11,241 nucleotides of DNA from Spirochaetota bacterium (GCA_029562045.1 JAKQWJ010000238.1:1-11241); one strand, 5' to 3'; shown: positions 1-6,979, counted from the stretch's first letter. Translations and numbers: made by a program. The notes: generated by a model not told the origin, from the letters alone.

Positions 1-272
1 GCGGAGCGGACCCTCCCGGGGAAGAGGTCCAGAAACAGCGTCACCGAAATGTGCAGCCCCCGCTTGTAGGCCAGAGTGGCCCCCAGAAAGGTGCTCCAGA
101 CCAGGAGGTAGCGGGACAGCTCCTCGGTCCAGGTGTAGGCCTGGGACAGGGTCCGGCTCAGGATCTGCAGGCTTATGGTGGCGATCATCGCGATTATCAG
201 GGCGATCACCGCCTTCAGCGCGATGCGGTCCAGAACGTCGCTCGCTTTTTTGAGGATTGCCGGCGCTCTCAT
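1..272 (-). CDS. dctQ: TRAP transporter small permease (DctQ family), partial
   Basis: This is the N-terminal 90 residues of a TRAP transporter small membrane subunit; the gene runs off the left edge. The family protein sits in the inner membrane with the large permease DctM and helps import organic acids or similar solutes delivered by the periplasmic DctP protein, driven by an ion gradient. The visible part has a short basic N-terminus, a hydrophobic helix near residues 20-40 (LKAVIALIIAMIATISL), then the family-typical YTWTEELSRYLLVW stretch and a second hydrophobic segment around FLGATLAYKRGLHISV. The EEL..YL pattern followed by GA..A...G.HI is characteristic of DctQ. The ATG at 272 is preceded by AAAGGGG about 6 nt upstream. 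It lies 52 bp downstream of dctP on the same strand, as usual for TRAP operons; a dctM gene probably follows outside the window. The substrate cannot be read from this fragment. Confidence 0.9.
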   Translation of the reverse strand, partial: MRAPAILKKASDVLDRIALKAVIALIIAMIATISLQILSRTLSQAYTWTEELSRYLLVWSTFLGATLAYKRGLHISVTLFLDLFPGRVRS

Positions 273-293
273 CGTGCACCCCTTTGTCGGTAG

Positions 294-317
294 GCCGGCG
301 CCGCCGGGGGCGCCGGC
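294..317 (-). promoter_or_regulatory. Intercistronic hairpin between dctP and dctQ
   Basis: A perfect 9-bp GC-only inverted repeat (GCCGGCGCC / GGCGCCGGC) with a 6-nt loop fills half of the 52-bp gap between the dctP stop and the dctQ start. No run of T follows on the transcribed strand, so it is not a classical intrinsic terminator. In binding-protein transporter operons such hairpins often stabilise the upstream mRNA or attenuate read-through, so that more binding protein than permease is made. That role is inferred here. Confidence 0.6.
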
Positions 318-324
318 ATGGAAA

Positions 325-1302
325 TCACTTCAGCTGATCGTTGATCTGCTTGAGGTACTTGCCGTAGGCCTTCTCGTACTTGGCGTAGACCGGGGCCACC
401 GCCGCCTTGAAGGACGCCACATCGGGATCCACGACGACCATGCCCTTGGCCCGGAGGTCCGCCAGCTGGGTCTCCTCGCTGTCCTCGTTGGCCCGGCGCT
501 CGAACTCCGCCGCAGTCTGGGCGGACTTGCGGAAGAGGTCCTTGTCGGCCCCGGAAAGCTTGTTGAAGACCCGGGCGCTCATGACGAAGAGGGCCGGGGA
601 GTAGGTGTGCCGGGTCAGGGAGAGAAACTTCTGGGTCTCGTTCAGCTTGAAGGAATGGATGACGTTGACCGGGTTTTCCTGGCCGTCGATGGTCTTCTGC
701 TGCAGGGCCGTCAGCGCCTCGGTCCAGGCCATGGGCAGGGTGTTGGCCCCCAGGGTCTTGAAGGTGTCGATGTAGACCGGGTTTTCCATGACCCGGACCT
801 TCAGCCCCTTCATGTCCGCCGGGCTCTTCACCTCATGCTTCGAGTTGGTGAGGTTCCGGAACCCCCGCTCGGCGTAGGCCAGGCCGATGAGATTGACGGT
901 TTCCAGCTTCTTCAGAAGCTCCTTGCCGATGGGGCCGTCCAGCACGGCGTAGGCCTGCTTCCGGTTGGCGAAGAGGAAGGGGAGTTCGAACACCGCCATT
1001 TCCGGCAGGAAATTGGCCACCGGCCCGTTGGTGATGACCCCCATGTCGATGGTGCCGATCTGCATCCCCTCCAGCAGGGTCCTTTCGTCCCCCAGGGTGG
1101 CGTTGGGGAAAAGCTCGATCCGGATCTTCCCGGAGGAGCCGCTTTCCACCAGTTCCTGGAACTTCATCGCCGCGATGTGGAAGCCGTCCTTCTCGTTGAC
1201 CACGTGGGCCAGCCGGATTTTCGTCTGCGCCGACAGCGCGGAAGGAATGGCCATGACCGCCGCCGCCAGCAGGAACGAAACGATGACTTTTCGCATTTTC
1301 AT
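325..1302 (-). CDS. dctP: TRAP transporter substrate-binding protein (DctP family)
   Basis: Periplasmic solute receptor of a TRAP transporter, 325 residues, the usual length for the family. Residues 1-25 form a signal peptide: basic MKMRK, a hydrophobic core, then ALSA before QT. Family landmarks follow: RLAHV near 30-34, GFRNLTNSKHEVKSPADMKGLKVRV at about 147-171 with Arg149 and Arg170 (the position of the Arg that binds a substrate carboxylate in DctP proteins), and ALQQKTIDGQENP at about 199-211. Two in-frame ATGs (1302 and 1296) share one AAGGAG site. It sits 3 nt from the first and 9 nt from the second, so 1296 may be the true start. It is the first gene of a dctP-dctQ operon with its own promoter. 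The ligand is unknown but is probably a carboxylate. Confidence 0.95.
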   Translation of the reverse strand: MKMRKVIVSFLLAAAVMAIPSALSAQTKIRLAHVVNEKDGFHIAAMKFQELVESGSSGKIRIELFPNATLGDERTLLEGMQIGTIDMGVITNGPVANFLPEMAVFELPFLFANRKQAYAVLDGPIGKELLKKLETVNLIGLAYAERGFRNLTNSKHEVKSPADMKGLKVRVMENPVYIDTFKTLGANTLPMAWTEALTALQQKTIDGQENPVNVIHSFKLNETQKFLSLTRHTYSPALFVMSARVFNKLSGADKDLFRKSAQTAAEFERRANEDSEETQLADLRAKGMVVVDPDVASFKAAVAPVYAKYEKAYGKYLKQINDQLK

Positions 1303-1333
1303 CTTCTCCTTGGTGAAATGTAAACTGGGGATG

Positions 1334-1362
1334 AATTTAGAACCTTTCGCCGAAAAAGGCAA
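1334..1362 (-). promoter_or_regulatory. Sigma70-type promoter for dctPQ
   Basis: On the minus strand TTGCCT (1357-1362) and TAAATT (1334-1339) are separated by 17 bp, each matching the sigma70 consensus at 4 of 6 positions. Transcription would begin near 1327 and give a leader of about 25 nt containing AAGGAG. The spacer contains an 11-bp palindrome, TTTCGCCGAAA (1345-1355), which could be an operator. Assigned by eye. Confidence 0.5.
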
Positions 1363-1369
1363 TCCGCCC

Positions 1370-1398
1370 TTGAAGAGCCCGGGGGATTCGCCGATAAT
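1370..1398 (+). promoter_or_regulatory. Promoter of the moxR operon, probably giving a leaderless mRNA
   Basis: TTGAAG (1370-1375) and GATAAT (1393-1398) are exactly 17 bp apart, matching the sigma70 consensus at 4/6 and 5/6 positions. The -10 box ends 6 nt before the ATG at 1405, so the expected start of transcription falls on or next to the A of the start codon. There is no Shine-Dalgarno sequence at a usable distance. Its -35 box lies 7 bp from that of the divergent dctP promoter, so one regulator could affect both. Confidence 0.6.
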
Positions 1399-1404
1399 GG
1401 CCCG

Positions 1405-2340
1405 ATGCGGAACAGTGAATGCGACCGGGTGGTGGAAAACGCGTCCCGGGTGGTGGTGGGCAAGAGGAAGGCCCTGGAGCTCATGCTCGCGGCCCTTCTG
1501 TCGGAGGGGCACGTTCTTCTGGAGGATGTGCCGGGTCTGGGAAAGACCCTGATGGCCAAGGCCCTGGCCCGGAGCATCGGCGGCAGTTTCCGGCGCATTC
1601 AGTTCACCCCGGACCTCCTTCCCGCGGACGTGACGGGTTTTTCCATCTACGACCGGAAATCCGGGGACTTCGTCTTTCACCCCGGACCGGTGATGTCCCA
1701 CATCCTGCTGGCGGACGAGATAAACCGCACCATCCCCCGAACCCAGGCGGCCCTGCTGGAGAGCATGGGGGAGTTCCAGGTGACGGTGGACGGCGAGACC
1801 CTCCTCCTCCCCCGGCCCTTTTTCGTCATCGCCACCCAGAACCCCATCGAAATGGACGGCACCTTCCCGCTGCCGGAGGCCCAGCTGGACCGCTTCCTCA
1901 TGCGCATCGATCTGGGCTACCCCAGCCGGGAAGAGGAGGTGGCCATCCTCTCCCGCTTCCAGGAGGAGGACCCTCTGGAGGATCTGCAGGCGGTGGTTCC
2001 GCCGGAGCGGATCGTCGAACTCCAGCGGGAGAGGGGCGGCCTGACCGTTTCCCCGGCGGTCCGGGAGTACATCGCTGACCTGGCGGCGGCCACCCGGGCC
2101 CACCCCCGGGTCCGCTACGGTGTGAGCCCCCGGGGCGCCCTGGGGATGATGCGGGCCGCCCAGAGCCTGGCGCTGATCCGGGGACGGGACTACGTTCTCC
2201 CCGACGACATCAAGGAACTGGCGGGCCCGGTGTTCCGGCACCGGATCATTCTCCGTCAGGACGAGCGGACCCGGGGGGCCTCCGCCGCGGTGGTCCTGGA
2301 CGAGGTCCTGGCCAAGGTGGCCGTCCCCGGTCCGGCATAG
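1405..2340 (+). CDS. moxR: MoxR-family AAA+ ATPase
   Basis: Cytoplasmic AAA+ ATPase of the MoxR class, 311 residues, full length. MoxR proteins act as chaperone-like ATPases that help assemble or activate partner proteins, often vWA/DUF58 proteins encoded next door. Visible motifs: Walker A EDVPGLGKT (40-48), Walker B with the following Asn-Arg ILLADEINR (100-108), sensor 1 ATQNP (143-147), LPEAQLDRF with a probable arginine finger (156-164), and a C-terminal lid with YGVSPRGALGMMRAAQ and RDYVLPDDIKELAGPVFRHRI (sensor 2 region). The start at 1405 places VVVGK at residues 16-20, as in relatives. No ribosome binding site precedes it, which fits a leaderless transcript. The DUF58 gene begins 12 nt after its stop, so the two are surely co-transcribed. 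The client process is unknown. Confidence 0.95.
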   Translation: MRNSECDRVVENASRVVVGKRKALELMLAALLSEGHVLLEDVPGLGKTLMAKALARSIGGSFRRIQFTPDLLPADVTGFSIYDRKSGDFVFHPGPVMSHILLADEINRTIPRTQAALLESMGEFQVTVDGETLLLPRPFFVIATQNPIEMDGTFPLPEAQLDRFLMRIDLGYPSREEEVAILSRFQEEDPLEDLQAVVPPERIVELQRERGGLTVSPAVREYIADLAAATRAHPRVRYGVSPRGALGMMRAAQSLALIRGRDYVLPDDIKELAGPVFRHRIILRQDERTRGASAAVVLDEVLAKVAVPGPA

Positions 2341-2352
2341 ACGGAGCCGGTC

Positions 2353-4152
2353 ATGAAGGAACCCGCCGGCCCCGATACGGCCGGCCCCGATGCAATCGGC
2401 TCCCAGACGGCAGGCCACGAAGCATTTAGCCCCGATGCAATCGACTCCCAGACGGCAGGTCCCGAAGCAGCCGGCTCCGACGCGTTTGGCCCCGATGCGG
2501 CCGGCCCGGACACGGGAAGCATTTTTTCCCTGGGGATCACCCTGTTATTCGTCTGGCTCGTCCTCTTCTTCGCCCTGGTCCGGGGCTCTCCGGCCCTGGC
2601 GGCCCCCGCCGCGGGCATCCTGATCCTGGCCCACGGCGGCAGGCTCTGGTCCCGGGCGGGGCTGGCCCGGCTGTCGCTCCTGCCGGAGACGGATCGGAAC
2701 CGGCTCTTCCCGGGGGAAACCGTCCGTTTCCGGGTGGTGGTGGAAAACCGCAAGCCCCTGCCGGTCTGGGTCCGGATCGAGCTGCAGGCGTCCCGGGATG
2801 TCCTGGCGGGGGAGGAGCTTCTCCGGGGCGAGACGGTCCTCCGTCCCTACGGGCGGGTCCGGCGCTCCTGGAGCCTGGCGGCGCTCCGGCGGGGGGTCTA
2901 CACCATCGGGCCCGCCCGGATCTCTGCGGGGGACCTTCTGGGCTTCCACCGGAGGTCCCGGGCGGTCCCCTTCTCCCGGGAGATCGTCGTCTTTCCCCGG
3001 CTGCCCCGGCTGCGGGCCCTGGACCTGCCCTTCCGGGAGTTCTTCGGCCTCCACGCCTCCCGGGGGGCGGTGGAGGATCCGGCCTGGTACGCCGGAACCC
3101 GGGACTATCGGGGGAACCGCCCGGCCAGGAACATCCACTGGAAGGCCAGCGCCCGGCTGGGGGTTTTGCAGGAGAAACTCTTCGAGCCCACCTCCCACCG
3201 GAAGGTGATGTTCGTGCTGGACGCCGATGGGTTCTCCGGGGAGAGCGGCTTCGCCGGCCCCCCGGGCCCCGTTTCCGGCCCCGTTTTCGAGGCTGCCGCC
3301 GGGGCGGTTGCCGTCCCCGGGGGGGGGCCCCTTTCCGAAGCCCCGGTCTCCGTTCCCGGGGTGCGGCGCCCGGCTCCCGGCGCGGTCGCCCCATCCCCCG
3401 GCCCCGTCCCGGGAACCCCGGTGGGGAGACCCTCCGGCGGGGCGGGGAATCCTGCCCCCGGCGCCCGGGACTTCACCTCCAGCGGTTCCGGCGTCTCCAA
3501 AGCCGGCTCCGGGGCTGCCGCCGGGGAGATTTCCGCCAACGGGGGGGAGAGCCCCTCCGGCGGGGCGCCGGGCCCCCGGGACCTGGAGCTCCTGATCGAG
3601 GTCCTGGCCTCCTCCGCCCGGGAGGTCATGGAAAGCGGCTCCTCCTTCGGCTTTCTGACCAACGCGGCCCTGACGGGAGACCGCCCGCCCCTTCTTCCCC
3701 TGGGCCGGGGGCCTGAGCATCTGGGGGCCCTCTTGGAGATGCTCGCCCGGGTGGAAGGGCGGCCCCGGGATCTTCGGTTCCGGGCCCAAGGGCCCCGGGA
3801 CCTTCGGGACTCCGGGTCTTCCCGGGAGCCTCTGGAACCGCTGATCCGGCAGGCGGTCCGGGGCGGCACGGGCCTGGTCTACTTCGGATCCTCCGGGGAG
3901 GGAGCGGAAGCGCGGATGTCCGCCGCCCGGAAGGCGGGGCCCCGGATGGTCTTCATCCTCGCCCCGGGGCTGCCGGGTTCGCCGCCGGACAGGCCGGGGA
4001 TTCCCGGGTCTTCCGGGTCGGGGTCTTCTGGGTCCGGGCCCTTCCCGGGGGACGGAGGCGGGGGCCCCCCGGTCGGAGGGGTCCCGGGTCTTCAGTCCAT
4101 GGGCCTCGGGGCCGTGCGGGTCCACAGGGCGAAGGACCTCCTGGATGAGTAG
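2353..4152 (+). CDS. DUF58 domain protein with repetitive N-terminus and internal low-complexity insert
   Basis: A 599-residue membrane-anchored DUF58 protein, clearly longer than the roughly 300-450 residues usual for the family. Order of parts: a pentapeptide-repeat tail (5-54); two likely membrane helices (about 57-78 and 80-96); a beta-rich region with LFPGETVRFRVVVENRKPLPVWV; the DUF58 signature RDYRGNRPARNIHWKASARLG (about 250-270), whose D-Y-x-G-x-x-x-R-x-I-H-W-K pattern is diagnostic; and a vWA-like half starting FVLDADG (287-293). That half is interrupted by about 116 residues rich in Gly, Pro and Ala before resuming at DLELLIEVLASSAREVMESG (about 410). A second Gly/Ser/Pro-rich stretch lies near 538-579. 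The usual DxSxS metal motif is not intact. ACGGAG lies 6 nt before the ATG. The 3' end overlaps the next gene by 8 nt. It probably works with MoxR; the actual process is unknown. Confidence 0.88.
   Translation: MKEPAGPDTAGPDAIGSQTAGHEAFSPDAIDSQTAGPEAAGSDAFGPDAAGPDTGSIFSLGITLLFVWLVLFFALVRGSPALAAPAAGILILAHGGRLWSRAGLARLSLLPETDRNRLFPGETVRFRVVVENRKPLPVWVRIELQASRDVLAGEELLRGETVLRPYGRVRRSWSLAALRRGVYTIGPARISAGDLLGFHRRSRAVPFSREIVVFPRLPRLRALDLPFREFFGLHASRGAVEDPAWYAGTRDYRGNRPARNIHWKASARLGVLQEKLFEPTSHRKVMFVLDADGFSGESGFAGPPGPVSGPVFEAAAGAVAVPGGGPLSEAPVSVPGVRRPAPGAVAPSPGPVPGTPVGRPSGGAGNPAPGARDFTSSGSGVSKAGSGAAAGEISANGGESPSGGAPGPRDLELLIEVLASSAREVMESGSSFGFLTNAALTGDRPPLLPLGRGPEHLGALLEMLARVEGRPRDLRFRAQGPRDLRDSGSSREPLEPLIRQAVRGGTGLVYFGSSGEGAEARMSAARKAGPRMVFILAPGLPGSPPDRPGIPGSSGSGSSGSGPFPGDGGGGPPVGGVPGLQSMGLGAVRVHRAKDLLDE
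2365..2514 (+). repeat. Ten tandem 15-bp units encoding a pentapeptide repeat
   Basis: Ten contiguous 15-bp units encode degenerate pentapeptides such as AGPDA, IGSQT, AGHEA, FSPDA, IDSQT and AGPEA, filling residues 5-54 of the DUF58 protein. A higher-order 45-bp period is visible: the PDA-I(G/D)SQT-AG(H/P)EA triplet occurs twice almost unchanged. The pattern is not the A(D/N)Lxx beta-helix repeat. Composition suggests a disordered, acidic, cytoplasmic N-terminal tail. Confidence 0.9.
3232..3579 (+). other. In-frame low-complexity Gly/Pro/Ala insert inside the DUF58 fold
   Basis: About 116 codons between FVLDADG and DLELLIEVL encode mostly Gly, Pro, Ala, Ser and Val with no hydrophobic periodicity. 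The DNA is rich in G runs and C runs, for example around 3316-3332. In ordinary DUF58 proteins these two conserved segments are separated by a short loop, so this reads as a disordered surface loop. A smaller stretch of the same kind lies at about 3964-4089. The boundaries are approximate. Confidence 0.75.
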
Positions 4153-5560
4153 ACGGCTCCGGGAAGCGGCGACGCTCCTTCCCACGGCGGGAATGGAGAT
4201 CTGCCGTCTGGGGGTCCTGGCGGGCCTGTTTTTCGTCATCCCCGAAAACACCCCGCCCCCCATGGCGGCCCTCTCCCTCTCTCTCCTGGCATCCCTCGTT
4301 CTGACCCGATTTTTCCGCCGGATCCGGCGCCGGAGGATCACCGAGTTCCTTGCATCCGGGGCGGGCTTCCTCTATGCGCTGTGCCGGATCCTCCGCTCCG
4401 CCCCGGACCTCCCCTTCGCCGCCGCGTCGGGCCTCCCGGGCTGGTGGGCCGCCCTGGGCGGCTTCCGGGAGATGGCCGATTCCTACCATTTTTTCATGCT
4501 CACCGCCTGGAGCCTGGCCTTCTGGCTCCGGGGCTTCTTCATCGGCCGAAGTCCGGTGGACCACCCCGTCACCTCCGTCCGCTTCGACGGGGGGCTGGGG
4601 ATCCTGTTTTTCGTCTTCTTCATCCGCATGGCCGTGAATGTCCCGGACCCCCGGGGTCTCCCGCTGACCGTCGCCTATTTCCTTTTCGGGATCCTGGCCC
4701 TGTACCTGTCCAAGGGCCTCCACCGGGACGCCGCCTTCTCCGCGTCCCGCTCCGCCCTGGGAGTCCTCCCCCCCTTCATCGCGGGCTTCCTGATTCTGGG
4801 GGCCGCCTTCCATATCCTGTACCCCGTTTTCGCCCGCTCCGCCGTGGGCCTGTACCGGACCCTGAGGAGCGGGGCGGCGCCGCTGGGCCCCTGGATCGTG
4901 CGGATTCTGCGCTTCCTCTTCGGTTTCGGCTTCGCCCGGGTCTCTGAGGGGGCCATGGGACCGCCCGCCGGCGGGGAGGCCCTGATCCCCGAGCTGCGGG
5001 AGCCGGGGCCCCTGGCCTCCCTTCTGGAAAAAATCCTGACCTGGACGGTCTTCGGCGTTCTGGGGCTCGTCGCCCTGGGCCTCGCCGGCTGGGTCCTGTA
5101 CCGGCTCTTTCGGCGCCTCGCCGCCCGGGCCGACGGGGACGGAGGGCTCCCGGGCCTGGGGGAGTTTCTGGCCCGGTGGTTCCGGGGCTTGCTGAAGGCT
5201 TTGGGGTCCCTGGTCTCCGGGGCGGGGCGTTTCCTGGGCCGGATCCTCCTCCGGAGGAAGACGGCAGGGAGGGGGGAGGGGGCGGAGGGCTTCGCCGAAC
5301 TCTGCCGCTGGGGAAGGCTCTCGGGTCTGGGGAGAAGGAAAAGCGAAACCCCCGGGGAGTACGGCGGGCGCCTTGCCCGGAACTTCCCCGCCGCGGGGGA
5401 GGACATCCTCCTCCTGGCGAGGCTGGCGGAGGAGGAGTTCTACGGGGAGCGGGAACTCCCGCCGGGGCTGCGGAGCCGGGGACGGAGGGCCCGGCGGGGG
5501 CTGCGGAACCCCGCCCTCCTTCCGGCGCGGCTCGCGGCCCGGTTCAGGCCCCGGCCCTGA
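4145..5560 (+). CDS. Multi-pass membrane protein with DUF4129-like C-terminus (TgpA-like, lacking the transglutaminase domain)
   Basis: A 471-residue integral membrane protein. I count about seven or eight likely membrane segments: near 17-34, 36-57, 66-85, 113-131, 147-165, 173-190, 206-229 and 293-320. The cytoplasmic C-terminus is Arg-rich and contains SETPGEYGGRLARNFPAAGE followed by LLARLAEEEFYGERE (about 400-437), which resembles DUF4129, the tail of TgpA-type membrane transglutaminases. In such proteins a large extracytoplasmic transglutaminase domain with a Cys-His-Asp triad sits between the last two membrane segments. Here that loop is only about 60 residues and shows no such domain. 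The gene starts inside the DUF58 stop region (8-nt overlap, ATGAGTAG) with AAGGA 8 nt upstream, so translation is probably coupled. Its position fits the third member of MoxR/DUF58/TgpA cassettes. Catalytic activity is not expected. Confidence 0.75.
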   Translation: MSRRLREAATLLPTAGMEICRLGVLAGLFFVIPENTPPPMAALSLSLLASLVLTRFFRRIRRRRITEFLASGAGFLYALCRILRSAPDLPFAAASGLPGWWAALGGFREMADSYHFFMLTAWSLAFWLRGFFIGRSPVDHPVTSVRFDGGLGILFFVFFIRMAVNVPDPRGLPLTVAYFLFGILALYLSKGLHRDAAFSASRSALGVLPPFIAGFLILGAAFHILYPVFARSAVGLYRTLRSGAAPLGPWIVRILRFLFGFGFARVSEGAMGPPAGGEALIPELREPGPLASLLEKILTWTVFGVLGLVALGLAGWVLYRLFRRLAARADGDGGLPGLGEFLARWFRGLLKALGSLVSGAGRFLGRILLRRKTAGRGEGAEGFAELCRWGRLSGLGRRKSETPGEYGGRLARNFPAAGEDILLLARLAEEEFYGERELPPGLRSRGRRARRGLRNPALLPARLAARFRPRP

Positions 5561-6979
5561 TCAGATCTGACCCCGCAGATTGTTGGCGTGATACTCCGCC
5601 GCCAGGTCCACCGCCTTGATGTTCACGTCGATGAGGGACTTCTTCTTGATGGACAGGGGTATCACCTTTTTGATGGTGTCCAGCGACACCGCCCCGGTCT
5701 CCGCGGCGTACATGGTCAGGGCCGCCACCGTGGCCGCCGCGGTGAGGCCCGCCTGGGCGGCGATTTCCGTCAGGGGGGCGTAGAGAACCTTCACGTCGGA
5801 CCTCCGGACCTTCCGGTCGATGAGGGAGGTGTTCACCAGGATGGTCCCCCCGGGGACCACTGAGTCCTCGAAGGAATCCAGGGACGGCCCGTTCATGGCG
5901 ATGAGGAAGTTCGCGTGGTCCACCACCGGGGAACCGATCTGGTCCCGGGACACGATGACCCCCGCGTTGGCCGTTCCGCCCCGCATCTCCGGCCCGTAGG
6001 AGGGAAGCCAAGTGGCGTTGTTCTCCTCGGCGATGGCGCAGTTCGCCAGGAGGACCCCGGCGGACATGACCCCCTGACCGCCGAAGCCGGCGATCTTCAC
6101 GTACTGGTCCTCCACCAGCCCCCTGCGGCTCTCCAGGTTGAGGCTCTTTTCGGCGGCGAAGATCTCCAGCAGCTCCTGGTCCGACACGGGCTTGCGGTAC
6201 CCGTAGGCCGCCGGGGGCTCCTCCAGGTTCCGGAAGCTGCCCAGCGGGAAGAGGGGCTCCAGGTTGGCGATGAGCCATTTCCGCGCCTCCACGGGGGTCA
6301 TCTTCCAGTTGATCGGGCAGGGGGAGAGGATCTCCACGAAGGAGAAGCCCTTGCGGTCCACCTGGTTGGTCAGCGCCTTTTTCACCGCCCGCCGGGCCCG
6401 GATGATCCGCCCCGGGTCCCCCAGAGAAACCCGTTCGATGAACACCGGGGCGGTGAGCTTGTCCAGGATCTCGCACATCCCGATGGGAAAACCCTCCCTG
6501 CCGGCGGTCCTCCCGTCGGGGGTGGTGAGGGTCCGCTGCCCCACCAGGGTGGTGGGGGCCATCTGGCCGCCGGTCATCCCGTAGATGGCGTTGTTGATGA
6601 AGAACACCGCCATGTGCTCGCCCCGGTTGGCGGCGTGCATGATGGCGCCCATGCCGATCCCCGCCAGGTCTCCGTCCCCCTGGTAGGAGATGAGGATGGC
6701 GTCCTCCCGGGCCCGGGCCACCCCGGTGGCCACCGCCGGGGCCCTTCCGTGGGCCGCCTGGACATTTCCGGTGTCGAAATAATAGTAGGCGAAAACGCTG
6801 CACCCCACCGGGGAGATGAAGACCGTCCGGTCCTGGATGCCCAGTTCGGTAATCGCCTCGGCGATGAGTTTGTGGGCGTTGCCGTGGCCGCAGCCGGGGC
6901 AGTAGGTGGTGTTTTTCTCTCCCGGCCCCCGGCGGAAGAACTCGTCATAGAAGGCCCTGGGTTTCGCGTGTTTTACCAT
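5561..6979 (-). CDS. 2-oxoacid:ferredoxin oxidoreductase, fused beta and gamma subunits
   Basis: A 472-residue fusion of the two smaller catalytic subunits of a 2-oxoacid:ferredoxin oxidoreductase, which oxidatively decarboxylates 2-oxoacids to acyl-CoA and reduces ferredoxin. The beta half (about 1-285) has YCPGCGHGN with Cys27 and Cys30, then Cys60 and Cys220 (SPCPINW) as likely [4Fe-4S] ligands, and the thiamine diphosphate/Mg site QGDGD (100-104) through INN (128-130), followed by YGMTGGQMAPTT. This resembles the VOR/KOR group. The gamma half (about 290-472) starts with KIAGFGGQGVMSAG (294-307), the glycine-rich opening of the gamma domain, and keeps LPSYGPEMRGGTANA. The reading frame runs unbroken across the junction. 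GGGGGTAAG precedes the ATG at 6979. The start lies 5 nt after the alpha-subunit stop. Its stop codon abuts that of the convergent membrane-protein gene with no space between. Confidence 0.92.
   Translation of the reverse strand: MVKHAKPRAFYDEFFRRGPGEKNTTYCPGCGHGNAHKLIAEAITELGIQDRTVFISPVGCSVFAYYYFDTGNVQAAHGRAPAVATGVARAREDAILISYQGDGDLAGIGMGAIMHAANRGEHMAVFFINNAIYGMTGGQMAPTTLVGQRTLTTPDGRTAGREGFPIGMCEILDKLTAPVFIERVSLGDPGRIIRARRAVKKALTNQVDRKGFSFVEILSPCPINWKMTPVEARKWLIANLEPLFPLGSFRNLEEPPAAYGYRKPVSDQELLEIFAAEKSLNLESRRGLVEDQYVKIAGFGGQGVMSAGVLLANCAIAEENNATWLPSYGPEMRGGTANAGVIVSRDQIGSPVVDHANFLIAMNGPSLDSFEDSVVPGGTILVNTSLIDRKVRRSDVKVLYAPLTEIAAQAGLTAAATVAALTMYAAETGAVSLDTIKKVIPLSIKKKSLIDVNIKAVDLAAEYHANNLRGQI

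Noticed and set aside
175..1323. A 382-codon plus-strand open frame opposite dctP and dctQ.
   Set aside because: No recognisable motif. Both minus-strand genes are well supported by family signatures.
325..2418. A 697-codon minus-strand open frame continuing upstream of dctP across moxR.
   Set aside because: The first 370 or so residues are antisense to moxR with low-complexity His/Arg/Gly composition. The signal peptide, ribosome binding site and promoter place the dctP start at 1302 or 1296.
2545..4341. A 598-codon minus-strand open frame opposite the DUF58 gene.
   Set aside because: It is a shadow created by GC-rich codons: Gly/Pro/Arg-rich with no domain, while the plus strand shows clear DUF58 motifs and operon spacing.
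6140..6240. A possible frameshift or fused sequencing error at the beta-gamma junction.
   Set aside because: The frame is continuous through a plausible linker and both domains are intact on either side, so a genuine fusion is the simpler reading.
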